Assembly: GCA_036500345.1 (NCBI GenBank)
Contig: DASYCE010000004.1
Location: forward strand, 1-64,000
Origin: Gemmatimonadales bacterium
Lineage (GTDB): Bacteria > Gemmatimonadota > Gemmatimonadetes > Gemmatimonadales > GWC2-71-9
Direction: 5' to 3'
Length of the DNA: 64,000 nt
Shown here in pieces: positions 1-7,463 of the stretch. The notes beneath the pieces were generated by a model. It did no database searches. It saw only the letters and a list, made by a program, of their open reading frames with translations, and had not been told where the DNA came from. Each line of letters begins with the position of its first letter. The first letter of the stretch is position 1. The translations under genes were made by a program, and so were the position numbers.

Positions 1-2
1 TC

Positions 3-233
3 CGCGGCGCGTCGGTGGGCGAGCGCCTCCTGGCGCACCTCGTCTATCTCGTCGTCGACGGCTTCGAGCTCGGCGCCGAGGTCGGCCGGTTCTGGCCGAA
101 GCGCAAGATGTTCCCTTCAACCCCTTCTCTCCGCGATGCCCACGGCGACTTCTACGACGCCGTCCGCTTCGCCTGTCTCGCGAGCCACGGTCACGCGGCC
201 GCCGCCTCATCCCTGAAGCACGCTGATGACTAA
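3..233 (+). CDS. Unknown protein, 5' end cut by window edge
   Basis: The frame is open from the first complete codon of the window to a TAA at 231-233, so this is the C-terminal 76 residues of a protein that starts to the left; a GTG at 15 could be a start but nothing supports it. The visible part is rich in Ala, Leu and Val and has no motif I recognise. It overlaps the next gene by 8 bases and is the first visible member of a fully overlapping gene run that ends in an integrase, so it is most likely a mobile-element gene. No function is proposed. Confidence 0.5.
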   Translation, partial: RGASVGERLLAHLVYLVVDGFELGAEVGRFWPKRKMFPSTPSLRDAHGDFYDAVRFACLASHGHAAAASSLKHADD

Positions 234-1146
234 CACGTTGAAGGCCCCGCGCATCGTGCGCGAATTGCCGGACGGTCTCCAGCTCGCCGCTGGTGGCCAC
301 GCTGACCATAAATCCTTCTGCTTCAACGAGGCCGTGGCATTTGTCGCCGGCGAGAAGTGGAGCGACGCGCCGGCGTGCGTGAGCCCGGTGATTCGCCGCT
401 TCGGTATGGGGCTCAACGACCGGTGGTCGGATGCGGATCGCCAGCTGTTAGTGCCGTTCATTCCTCGCGTCATCGGGACGCGGACGACCGACGCCGACGA
501 ACTGACGCGGAAGTTCATGGCGCTCGACTGGGCGTACCGCACGGCGGCTCCGGCCGCGTTCCGTCTCCTCAAGCTCGACGAGCAGGCGGAACGGCTTGCC
601 ACGATCGCGCCGATCGTCGATCAGGCGACGTGGGATCTCGCGTGGCCGGTCATGCGCCAGCTGCGCGACAAGGCGTGGGAGCGCCGCGCAGCGGCGCTCG
701 AAAAAATCCGCGCAATCGTGAAACCGGCGGAGGTGGCGGCGGCGGTGGCGGCGGTGGCGGCGGAGGTGGAGGCGGAGGCGGAGGCGGAGGCGGTGGCGGA
801 GGCGGTGGCGGCGGCGGTGGCGGCGGCGGCGGCGGCGGCAATTTCGCGAATTCTCGGCGATGAATCCGCCGAGAATTCGCTCCTGCGTCGCGAGCTCGTC
901 GAGATCATCCGCAAGGGTGCGGCGTCACTCCCGAAGAATCCGAGCTGGGGCCAAGCATGGGAGGCGGTCTACTGGCCGGTACGCCACAAGATCCGTGAGC
1001 TGATCGGCACGCCCGGCGTCTTCGGGCCCGCGTATGAAGCGCACCGGGTCTGGGTGCGCGACTCCGCACTGGATCTCCTCGATCGCATGATCGCGGTCGG
1101 TCGGGTTGAGCCGACGATCGCGATCAAGAAGGGCGCCCAGGCGTGA
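226..1146 (+). CDS. Unknown mobile-element protein with Ala/Val/Glu-rich segment
   Basis: 306 residues starting at an ATG that overlaps the preceding stop by 8 bases, with a GAAG seven bases upstream. Two ordinary sequence segments (about residues 1-165 and 207-306, with several conserved-looking Trp and Arg positions) flank a low-complexity stretch, residues about 168-206, made almost only of Ala, Val and Glu. That stretch is probably helical and is encoded by a GC-rich triplet repeat. I do not recognise a domain. The gene overlaps the methyltransferase gene by 4 bases (GTGA), implying translational coupling and a role in the same phage-like module. Function unknown. Confidence 0.7.
   Translation: MTNTLKAPRIVRELPDGLQLAAGGHADHKSFCFNEAVAFVAGEKWSDAPACVSPVIRRFGMGLNDRWSDADRQLLVPFIPRVIGTRTTDADELTRKFMALDWAYRTAAPAAFRLLKLDEQAERLATIAPIVDQATWDLAWPVMRQLRDKAWERRAAALEKIRAIVKPAEVAAAVAAVAAEVEAEAEAEAVAEAVAAAVAAAAAAAISRILGDESAENSLLRRELVEIIRKGAASLPKNPSWGQAWEAVYWPVRHKIRELIGTPGVFGPAYEAHRVWVRDSALDLLDRMIAVGRVEPTIAIKKGAQA
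729..840 (+). repeat. GGN-GGC-type triplet microsatellite inside a gene
   Basis: About 110 bases built from GGC, GGT and GGA triplets in register. In the coding frame it reads Ala/Val/Glu; in the other + frame it reads poly-Gly and on the minus strand poly-Pro. Because the unit is a triplet, slippage would change length without shifting the frame. Confidence 0.85.
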
Positions 1147-2888
1147 GTCGTTCGCCTGTCGTCCGCCTGGGACTGGATCCCGACGAGCTGATCATCGACA
1201 GCTTCGCCGGCGGCGGCGGCGCGTCGGAGGGAATCCGTCTCGCGCTCGGCCGGGATCCGGACGTCGCGATCAATCATGACGCCGAAGCGATCGCGCTCCA
1301 CAAGGCGAACCACCCCGGCACGAAGCATTACTGCGAGAACGTCTGGAAGGTCGACCCGGAGGAAGCCGCTGACGGTCGGCCGATCGGACTGATGTGGCTG
1401 TCACCGGACTGCAAGCACTTCAGCAAGGCGAAGGGCGGCAAGCCCGTTGAGAAGAAGATTCGCGGCCTGGCGTGGCTCGCGGTCCGCTGGGCGTCGTTGC
1501 CGGAGGGCAAGCGACCGCGCTGCATCTTCCTCGAAAACGTCGAGGAGTTTCAGGGCTGGGGGCCGGTGCTGGCCGACGGGAAGCCGTGCCCGGTCCGGAA
1601 GGGAAAGACGTTCCGCGCCTTCGTCCGGAAGCTCGAGCGGCTCGGCTATCGAGTGGAGTGGCGCGAGATGCGCGCCTGTGATTTCGGCGCGCCGACGATC
1701 CGTAAGCGCCTCTTCCTCATCGCGCGATGCGATGGGCAACCGATTGTCTGGCCGCAGGCGACGCACGGGAAGCACCACGCGTTGCCATGGCGCACCGCCG
1801 CGGAATGCATCGACTGGTCGATTCCCTGCCCCTCGATCTTCGACCGCAAGAAGCCGCTGGCGGCGAACACGCTCCGGCGCATCGCCCGCGGGCTGGATCG
1901 GTTCGTGATCAACTCGCCGAAGCCCTTCATCGTCAATATGGCGCACGGCGGGAAGATCGAGGACATCGATCGCCCCATCAGCACGATCGCGACCGAGAAG
2001 GGGGGCTGCAGGGCGTTGACCGCCCCTGTCCTCGCACCGGTGCGCCATGCCGACGACAATCGTCGGCAACGTGTCGACGATCCGATGCCAACGATCACCG
2101 CCTCGCAGCGCGGGGAGATCGCGCTCGCCGGTGCCACGCTCGTCCAGACCGGTTACGGCGAGCGTGATGGGCAGGCGCCGCGCGCGCTTGATCCGGAGAA
2201 GCCACTCGGGACCGTCGTCGGGTCTGAGAAGCATGGGCTCGCAGCTGCGACGCTGACTCGCTTCAACGGCGACCGCGTCGGTCAGGATGTTCGCGAACCG
2301 CTCGGCACGGTCGTCGCCTCGACACCTAAACACGGGGTGGTGGCGGCGTTCCTCGCGAAGCACTACAGCGAGACGCACGATACCGTCCAGGCGGCCTCGC
2401 TGTTCGCGCCCACGCCCACCGTCACCGCGGTTGACCACAACGCGCTCGTCGCTGCGCATCTGACACAATTCAACGGCACCAGCGACGGTCAGCCGGCGGA
2501 CAAACCCCTCCCGTCGATCACGGCGCACGGGTGGAAGTTCGCCGAGGTGCGCGCGTTCCTGGTGGCGTACTACGGCAACGAGAAGGACGGTGGCACCCTC
2601 TTCGACCCGATGCGTACCGTCACATCGAAGGACCGGCTGGGGCTCGTCGCGGTCGAAGGGATCGACTACGAGATCGCCGACATCGGCATGCGGATGCTGG
2701 CTCCGCGCGAGCTCTACAACGCCCAGGGATTCCGGCCCGACTATCGGATCGATATCGAGTTCAACGGCAAGCCGCTGACGAAGACCGCGCAGGTGCGGAT
2801 GGTGGGGAACAGCGTCTGCCCACCGATGGCCGCGGCGCTCATCCGCGCCAACTTCGCCACTGAGCAACGCGCCGAGGTCGCCGCTTAG
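1143..2888 (+). CDS. C5-cytosine DNA methyltransferase, phage type, with repetitive recognition region
   Basis: 581 residues, GTG start in a 4-base GTGA overlap. It transfers a methyl group from SAM to C5 of cytosine. Motif I is DSFAGGGGAS (19-28). The catalytic loop is SPDC (87-90) with Cys90 as nucleophile, in place of the usual PPC. Motif VI is ENV (131-133), and motifs IX/X are at the C-terminus with VRMVGNSVCP (551-560). Between the catalytic core and motif X, residues about 261-500 hold seven degenerate modules of 32-38 residues, each ending in a P-x-x-T-(I/V) turn and beginning again with A-x-L. This is the target-recognition position and is much longer than in ordinary C5 enzymes. No restriction enzyme gene is beside it, so protection of element DNA from host restriction is a likely role. 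The family is clear; its target sequence cannot be read. Confidence 0.9.
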   Translation: MSRSPVVRLGLDPDELIIDSFAGGGGASEGIRLALGRDPDVAINHDAEAIALHKANHPGTKHYCENVWKVDPEEAADGRPIGLMWLSPDCKHFSKAKGGKPVEKKIRGLAWLAVRWASLPEGKRPRCIFLENVEEFQGWGPVLADGKPCPVRKGKTFRAFVRKLERLGYRVEWREMRACDFGAPTIRKRLFLIARCDGQPIVWPQATHGKHHALPWRTAAECIDWSIPCPSIFDRKKPLAANTLRRIARGLDRFVINSPKPFIVNMAHGGKIEDIDRPISTIATEKGGCRALTAPVLAPVRHADDNRRQRVDDPMPTITASQRGEIALAGATLVQTGYGERDGQAPRALDPEKPLGTVVGSEKHGLAAATLTRFNGDRVGQDVREPLGTVVASTPKHGVVAAFLAKHYSETHDTVQAASLFAPTPTVTAVDHNALVAAHLTQFNGTSDGQPADKPLPSITAHGWKFAEVRAFLVAYYGNEKDGGTLFDPMRTVTSKDRLGLVAVEGIDYEIADIGMRMLAPRELYNAQGFRPDYRIDIEFNGKPLTKTAQVRMVGNSVCPPMAAALIRANFATEQRAEVAA

Positions 2889-3967
2889 TGGCCCGGATCC
2901 GGACGGTGAAGCCCGAGTTCTGGTCGGACGAGAAGATCGGTCCGCTGAGCCCGTTGACTCGCCTCATCTTCCTTGGGCTCGTTTCCCAAGCCGACGACGC
3001 CGGGCGATTGTTGGACAGTCCCCGGCTCCTCAACGGGATTCTGTTCCCCTACACCGATGACGATTGTGTCGAGTCGCTCGACGAGCTTGCCGAGGTGGGT
3101 GTCATCCGCCGCGGGACAACGGCGAGCGGTCAACCGGTGATTCAGATCTGCGGATGGAATAAGCACCAGCGTATCGAGAAGCCGAACATGAACGCAGCGC
3201 TCGGAGCAGTCGCCGAAGAATCTGCGACCCGTCGCCGACGCATCCCTGACGCTACCAAGACAGCCCTCATCGAGCGAGCCGAGGGCCGCTGTGAGGAATG
3301 CAACGTCGAGGTGAAGCTCGGGAAGTCGAACAAATACGACAGCTCGCCGAATTTGGCCGAGATCGACCACATCGTCGCGCTGGCTGACGGCGGAACAGAC
3401 GAGCCGGAAAACCTTCGCCTGCTTTGCCTTAGCTGCAATCGCCGTAAGGCAGGACGCGACTTGTCCGCGAGGAATCGCCGACAAGTCGGCGATGCGTCTG
3501 CGACAAGTAACCTCCCCGACCAACGACCAACGACCAACGATCAACGACCAACGACCAACGATCAACGATCGGGGAGCGAGGAGCGAGCGGCGCGCGACAG
3601 CACACCGCGGCCAAACGAACGCCGGTTGCGGGAATTGTTGCCAGCGACCTGCCATGAAGCGCTCCGCCGGGTGCTGCTCGAATCTCACCGCGGGGCAGAA
3701 GGTGCCGCGCAGTCGATGCTCCAGATGCTTGACCCGAACGACGGAACCACCGGCCCCGGAGGTCGACCGGTGACACCGGCGGAGCTCGCGACGGCCCTGC
3801 AGCAGCTGGCCGGCATGCCCAATCCCGGGTGGAATGGCGGGAACTACGTCCGGAAGGCGATCCAGACGATGCGCGCGACGCCATCGACCGCCGCAACGCC
3901 TGGCGCCGACCCCATCCTGGACATGGCCGAAGAGATCAAGCGGAAGCAGGCTGGCTATGCAGCTTGA
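2888..3967 (+). CDS. Phage replication-initiator-like protein with embedded HNH nuclease domain
   Basis: 359 residues; the GTG start shares one base with the preceding TAG. Residues 1-100, opening ARIRTVKPEFWSDEKIG, resemble the N-terminal winged-helix domain of phage replisome-organiser proteins. Residues about 115-190 are a complete HNH/treble-clef nuclease: C135-x2-C138, D160-H161, N175 and C180-x2-C183-N184. A Pro/Thr/Asn/Asp-rich linker (about 208-228, two copies of a heptapeptide) follows, encoded by a heptamer DNA array. The C-terminal third has no motif I recognise. Replication initiation with an acquired HNH insertion is the best reading; a stand-alone homing-type HNH fused to a replication protein is the alternative. 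The 3' end overlaps the next gene by 11 bases. Confidence 0.7.
   Translation: MARIRTVKPEFWSDEKIGPLSPLTRLIFLGLVSQADDAGRLLDSPRLLNGILFPYTDDDCVESLDELAEVGVIRRGTTASGQPVIQICGWNKHQRIEKPNMNAALGAVAEESATRRRRIPDATKTALIERAEGRCEECNVEVKLGKSNKYDSSPNLAEIDHIVALADGGTDEPENLRLLCLSCNRRKAGRDLSARNRRQVGDASATSNLPDQRPTTNDQRPTTNDQRSGSEERAARDSTPRPNERRLRELLPATCHEALRRVLLESHRGAEGAAQSMLQMLDPNDGTTGPGGRPVTPAELATALQQLAGMPNPGWNGGNYVRKAIQTMRATPSTAATPGADPILDMAEEIKRKQAGYAA
3512..3586 (+). repeat. Heptamer tandem array (CAACGAY x7) with flanking inverted repeat
   Basis: Seven perfect-length heptamers, CAACGAC or CAACGAT, fill 3521-3569; the first six form two copies of one 21-base unit. The array is bracketed by an 8-base inverted repeat, CTCCCCGA (3512-3519) and TCGGGGAG (3569-3576), and followed by two copies of GGAGCGA (3573-3586). 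It lies inside the replication-initiator-like gene, as iterons do in lambda O, so an origin is possible. A mobile heptamer-type satellite is an equally good explanation. Confidence 0.8.
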
Positions 3968-4421
3968 CGAGTTGCCGATGGGATTTGTGCGCGAGCAGGT
4001 TGCGCGGCTGGCGGCGGCGTTCGGCGGCAAGCCTGCTGCCGAGCTCGCGGCATTCGCGGTGGAACTGCAACGGGCGACGCACAACTGGACGACCGGCGAG
4101 CTCTTCAACGCCATCACGTCATCGATCCAGTCGAGCGATCACTTCCCCCGGATCAAGGTGATCAAGCTCCATCGCGCCGCGCGCGAGACGCCACAGAAAG
4201 CGCAGGGGTCCTTCGACGTCTGCAACGAGTGCGGGCGGCACACGTATTACGCCGGGTTCGAATTCCCCGACGGCACGGTAAAGCCGCGGCTTCGCTGCGA
4301 CTGCCCACACGCCGGCGCGGGATGGGAGACGGAGAAGGCAAAGGCGTACGTCGAGCAGGACAAGGTGCTACTCGCCGCTGGGTTCGGCACACCGCCGGAT
4401 CGCGAGGAGTTCAGCGCGTGA
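3957..4421 (+). CDS. Small phage protein with Cys-rich zinc-ribbon-like centre
   Basis: 154 residues. The open frame extends further upstream, but the ATG at 3957 is preferred: it overlaps the previous stop by 11 bases, and the upstream residues are only an Arg-rich shadow of the other frame. The N-terminal half is helical. The centre carries C-x2-C (CNECG) followed about 25 residues later by C-x-C (RCDCP), a probable zinc-binding knuckle. It is sandwiched between the replication-initiator-like gene and the helicase-methyltransferase, with a 4-base GTGA overlap to the latter, so a replication accessory role such as a loader or single-strand binder is a guess from position only. Confidence 0.65.
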   Translation: MQLDELPMGFVREQVARLAAAFGGKPAAELAAFAVELQRATHNWTTGELFNAITSSIQSSDHFPRIKVIKLHRAARETPQKAQGSFDVCNECGRHTYYAGFEFPDGTVKPRLRCDCPHAGAGWETEKAKAYVEQDKVLLAAGFGTPPDREEFSA

Positions 4422-6916
4422 ATCAGGCCTACCTCGACTTCCTCCGCGCCAAGGCCGTCGCCGCGCCGCAGTTCGGCCGCGGCGATGAGCCTGGTCAGGC
4501 GAATGCCCTGCTGAAGGGACATCAGCGGGCGATTGTCGAATGGGCGGTTGGCGGCGGACGGCGGGCGATCTTCGCGTCGTTCGGACTGGGCAAGACACTC
4601 ATGCAGCTCGAGACGATTCGACTGACACTAAATCCTGACGAGCGCGGGCTCATCATCTGCCCGCTGGGTGTGCGCGCCGAGTTCGCGAAGGATGCTGCGA
4701 TGCTCGGCGCGGCCGCGACGTTCGTTCGCACTTCGGCCCACGTTGCCGGTCCGGGGATCTATATCACGAACTATGAGAGTGTGCGTGAGGGAAAGATCGA
4801 CCCTGCCCTCTTCACGGCGATTAGCCTGGATGAAGCCGCGATCCTTCGCGGCATGGGCGGGACGAAGACGTTCCGCGAATTCATGCGGCTCTTCGAGCAC
4901 ACACCGTTCCGGTTCGTGGCCACGGCGACACCGAGCCCGAATGACTACATCGAGTTCCTCTCCTACGCCGCATTCCTCGGCATCATGGATATCGGCGAGG
5001 CGAAGACTCGGTTCTTCCAGCGGAACAGCGAGAAGGCCGACGAGCTCACCATCCTGCCGCACAAGGAAGACGAGTTCTGGGCGTGGGTTGCCTCCTGGGC
5101 GGTGGTGATCCTCCGGCCTTCAGACCTCGGATTCTCCGACGAGGGGTATGAACTGCCCGCGCTCGACGTGAAGTGGCACTGCGTCACGCCGGCGGTCGAT
5201 GATCATGGGACCGAGTATGACGGCCAGGGAAAACTGCTGCGCGATGCGTCGCTCGGGGTACAGCAGGCCGCGGCCGAGAAGCGCCTTTCCCTTCCCGCTC
5301 GCGTCGCTGAGGTCGGGCGGCTCGTTGATTCGCGGCCGGGCGACCACGTCATCGTCTGGCACGATCTCGAATCGGAGCGTCATGCCATCACGTCCTCGAT
5401 CGAGGGCATTGAGGCCGTCTATGGCTCACAGGATCTGGACGAGCGGGAAGACCTCGTCGCGGCATTCGCCGAGGGCCGTCTCGCGCGCCTCGCCGCGAAG
5501 CCGGTCATGCTCGGCGCCGGATGCAACCTGCAGCGCCATTGCCACTGGGCGATCTTCGCCGGGATCGGCTTCAAGTTCCGCGACTTCATCCAGGCGATTC
5601 ACCGGATCCACCGCTTCCTCCAGCCGCAGCAGGTCACGATCGACATCATCTATTCCGATGCCGAAGCCGAGATCGTCCGCGACCTGCAGGCGAAATGGCG
5701 CCGGCACGATGCGATGATGGAGCGGATGTCGGCGCTGATGCGGGAATGCGGACTCGGCGGAGAACTGGCCCGAGCGCGGCTGCAGCGGTCGATCGGGTGT
5801 GAACGGAAGGAAGAACGCGGCAAGCAGTTCGTGGCGGTGCTGAATGATTGCGTCGACGAGACAACCGCGATGCCGGACGCATCGGTCGACCTGATCATCA
5901 CGTCGATCCCGTTCGGGACGCAGTACGAGTACACGCCGTCCTACAACGACTTCGGCCACACCGACGACGACGAGCACTTCTTCCGGCAGATGGACTTCCT
6001 CTCGCCGCAGCTGCTCCGAGTACTCCAGCCGGGCCGAGTGATGGCGGTCCACGTGAAGGACCGGATCCGGCCCGGGAGCCTCGACGGGCTCGGCTTCCAG
6101 ACTGCTAGTCCGTTCCACGCCGAGTGCATCCTCCACTACCGGCGCCACGGGTTCGCGTACCTCGGCATGATCACGGTCGTCACCGACGTTGTGCGGGAGA
6201 ACAACCAGACCTACCGGCTCGGCTATTCTGAGCAATGCAAGGACGGCTCCCGGATGGGCGTCGGGATGCCGGAATATGTCCTGCTCTTCCGGAAGCCGCC
6301 GACGGATGCCAGCAATGGTTACGCGGATCACCGCGTCGTGAAATCGAAGTCGGAGTACTCGCGCGCCCGCTGGCAGGTCGACGCCCATGCGCTCTGGCGC
6401 TCGAGTGGCGAACGACTGATCGGCACCGAAGAACTCGTCGGCCTCCCGGCCGAGCAGGTCTTCAAGCGGTACCGGGCCATGTCCTTCGCCACCGTCTACG
6501 ACCACGAGCGGCACATCGCGATCGGTGAGGCGCTCGAACGAGCGAAGCAGCTGCCGCCCGGCTTCATGCTCCTGCAGCCGCAGAGCCACGACGAGGATGT
6601 CTGGTCGGATGTCACCCGGATGCGCACACTCAACGGCGCCCAGGAGGCCGCGGGGCGGGAGAAGCATCTCTGCCCGCTCCAGTTCGACATCGTCGACCGG
6701 CTGATCGCCCGGTATTCCAATCCGGACGAGCTGGTCATGGATCCCTTCGGCGGCCTGATGACCGTGCCACTACGCGCGATCGAGATGGGACGGCGAGGCC
6801 TCGGGATCGAGCTGGCGCCGCCGTATTTCGCCGATGGTGTCCAGTATCTCCGCGCAGCGGAGGAGAAGATCTCAATGCCAACCCTCTTCGACTTCCTCGA
6901 CGAGGCTGCGGCATGA
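4418..6916 (+). CDS. SF2 helicase / amino-DNA-methyltransferase fusion
   Basis: 832 residues, GTG start in a GTGA overlap; an earlier in-frame ATG at 4229 only adds antisense-like Arg-rich sequence. The N-terminal half (about 1-430) is an SNF2/DEAD-like ATPase: Walker A SFGLGKT (54-60), DEAA box (138-141), ATATPSP (168-174) and arginine-finger motif QAIHRIHR (392-399). The C-terminal half (about 465-832) is a beta-class amino-methyltransferase with motif IV TSIPFG (495-500) before motif I DPFGG (775-779), preceded by KHLCPLQ. Members of this class methylate adenine N6 or cytosine N4. The usual (D/S/N)PP(Y/F/W) is replaced by SIPF. Coupling of duplex translocation or opening to methylation is inferred. 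It is one of two methyltransferases in the same operon. Confidence 0.85.
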   Translation: MNQAYLDFLRAKAVAAPQFGRGDEPGQANALLKGHQRAIVEWAVGGGRRAIFASFGLGKTLMQLETIRLTLNPDERGLIICPLGVRAEFAKDAAMLGAAATFVRTSAHVAGPGIYITNYESVREGKIDPALFTAISLDEAAILRGMGGTKTFREFMRLFEHTPFRFVATATPSPNDYIEFLSYAAFLGIMDIGEAKTRFFQRNSEKADELTILPHKEDEFWAWVASWAVVILRPSDLGFSDEGYELPALDVKWHCVTPAVDDHGTEYDGQGKLLRDASLGVQQAAAEKRLSLPARVAEVGRLVDSRPGDHVIVWHDLESERHAITSSIEGIEAVYGSQDLDEREDLVAAFAEGRLARLAAKPVMLGAGCNLQRHCHWAIFAGIGFKFRDFIQAIHRIHRFLQPQQVTIDIIYSDAEAEIVRDLQAKWRRHDAMMERMSALMRECGLGGELARARLQRSIGCERKEERGKQFVAVLNDCVDETTAMPDASVDLIITSIPFGTQYEYTPSYNDFGHTDDDEHFFRQMDFLSPQLLRVLQPGRVMAVHVKDRIRPGSLDGLGFQTASPFHAECILHYRRHGFAYLGMITVVTDVVRENNQTYRLGYSEQCKDGSRMGVGMPEYVLLFRKPPTDASNGYADHRVVKSKSEYSRARWQVDAHALWRSSGERLIGTEELVGLPAEQVFKRYRAMSFATVYDHERHIAIGEALERAKQLPPGFMLLQPQSHDEDVWSDVTRMRTLNGAQEAAGREKHLCPLQFDIVDRLIARYSNPDELVMDPFGGLMTVPLRAIEMGRRGLGIELAPPYFADGVQYLRAAEEKISMPTLFDFLDEAAA

Positions 6917-7257
6917 GTCTCACTCGTAAGCAAGCCGCGATTCTCGACTTCCTGAAGATCGAGATCGCCCGCAACGGTTTCGCGCCGAGCTACGACGAGA
7001 TGGTCCGCAGTCTCGGTATCACGGTTGCAACCGTAGCGGAGCACCTGCAAAACTTGGAACGCAAGGGGTATATCCGGCGCGAACGCATGAAGGCCCGGTC
7101 GATCGAGATCGTCGACCGTGACGCGATTCGCTGCGCCGTCGATGAAACGATCGATCTCATTCGTCGGAAATGCGACGGCGAGGGTACGGTGCCGTGGGGC
7201 GACGGTCGCGCCGACTTCCTGGCACTCGCCGATGAGATTCGGGAGCTGGCCTCGTGA
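6913..7257 (+). CDS. LexA-type winged-helix DNA-binding protein without peptidase domain
   Basis: 114 residues, ATGA overlap with the preceding gene. Residues 1-65 match the LexA N-terminal winged helix: LTRKQAAILDFL, the recognition-helix region with ITVATVAEHLQNLE, and the wing RKGYIRRE. The remaining 50 residues contain neither the AG cleavage site nor the Ser-Lys dyad, so it cannot self-cleave as LexA does. It probably binds operators as a repressor or auxiliary regulator of the element. A link to the SOS response, for example competition with host LexA at SOS boxes, is conceivable but not shown. It is coupled by a 4-base GTGA overlap to the excisionase-like gene. Confidence 0.8.
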   Translation: MSLTRKQAAILDFLKIEIARNGFAPSYDEMVRSLGITVATVAEHLQNLERKGYIRRERMKARSIEIVDRDAIRCAVDETIDLIRRKCDGEGTVPWGDGRADFLALADEIRELAS

Positions 7258-7463
7258 TCGACCTCAACGCGCACGCCGACGACGTGGTGCTCACCACCCG
7301 AGAGGTCGCGCTATGGCTCGGCATCTCCGTGAAGTCGGTGCGCCGGTTGCCGGTCCGGCCGGTGCCAGTGCGGACGCGCGAGCGGCAATTCCTTGCGGCC
7401 GATGTGAAGGCGGCGTATCGTGGGCAGGCGCAGAAGCGCCTGCACCTTCGGAAGATCTCGTGA
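7254..7463 (+). CDS. Excisionase-like MerR/AlpA-type HTH protein
   Basis: 69 residues, GTG start inside a GTGA overlap. The core, LTTREVALWLGISVKSVRRL, is a helix-turn-helix of the excisionase/AlpA (HTH_17) kind, followed by RQFLAADVKAAY, the usual capping helix. Size and position directly before the integrase match Xis-type recombination directionality factors, which bend attachment-site DNA and favour excision. Overlap with the integrase gene implies the two are made together. Confidence 0.75.
   Translation: MIDLNAHADDVVLTTREVALWLGISVKSVRRLPVRPVPVRTRERQFLAADVKAAYRGQAQKRLHLRKIS

Noticed and set aside
357-863. ORF rich in poly-Gly on + and poly-Pro ORF on the opposite strand
   Set aside because: Both are other-frame readings of the GC triplet tract inside the gene at 226-1146; they have no ribosome site and no independent coding pattern outside the tract.
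1401-2867. 488-codon minus-strand ORF opposite the cytosine methyltransferase
   Set aside because: The + strand has all methyltransferase motifs; the minus frame has only Arg/Asp/Val-rich sequence typical of antisense reading of GC-rich genes.
3521-3569. Heptamer array considered as a CRISPR array
   Set aside because: Units are 7 bases with no spacers and no cas genes; the array is also in frame within a gene.
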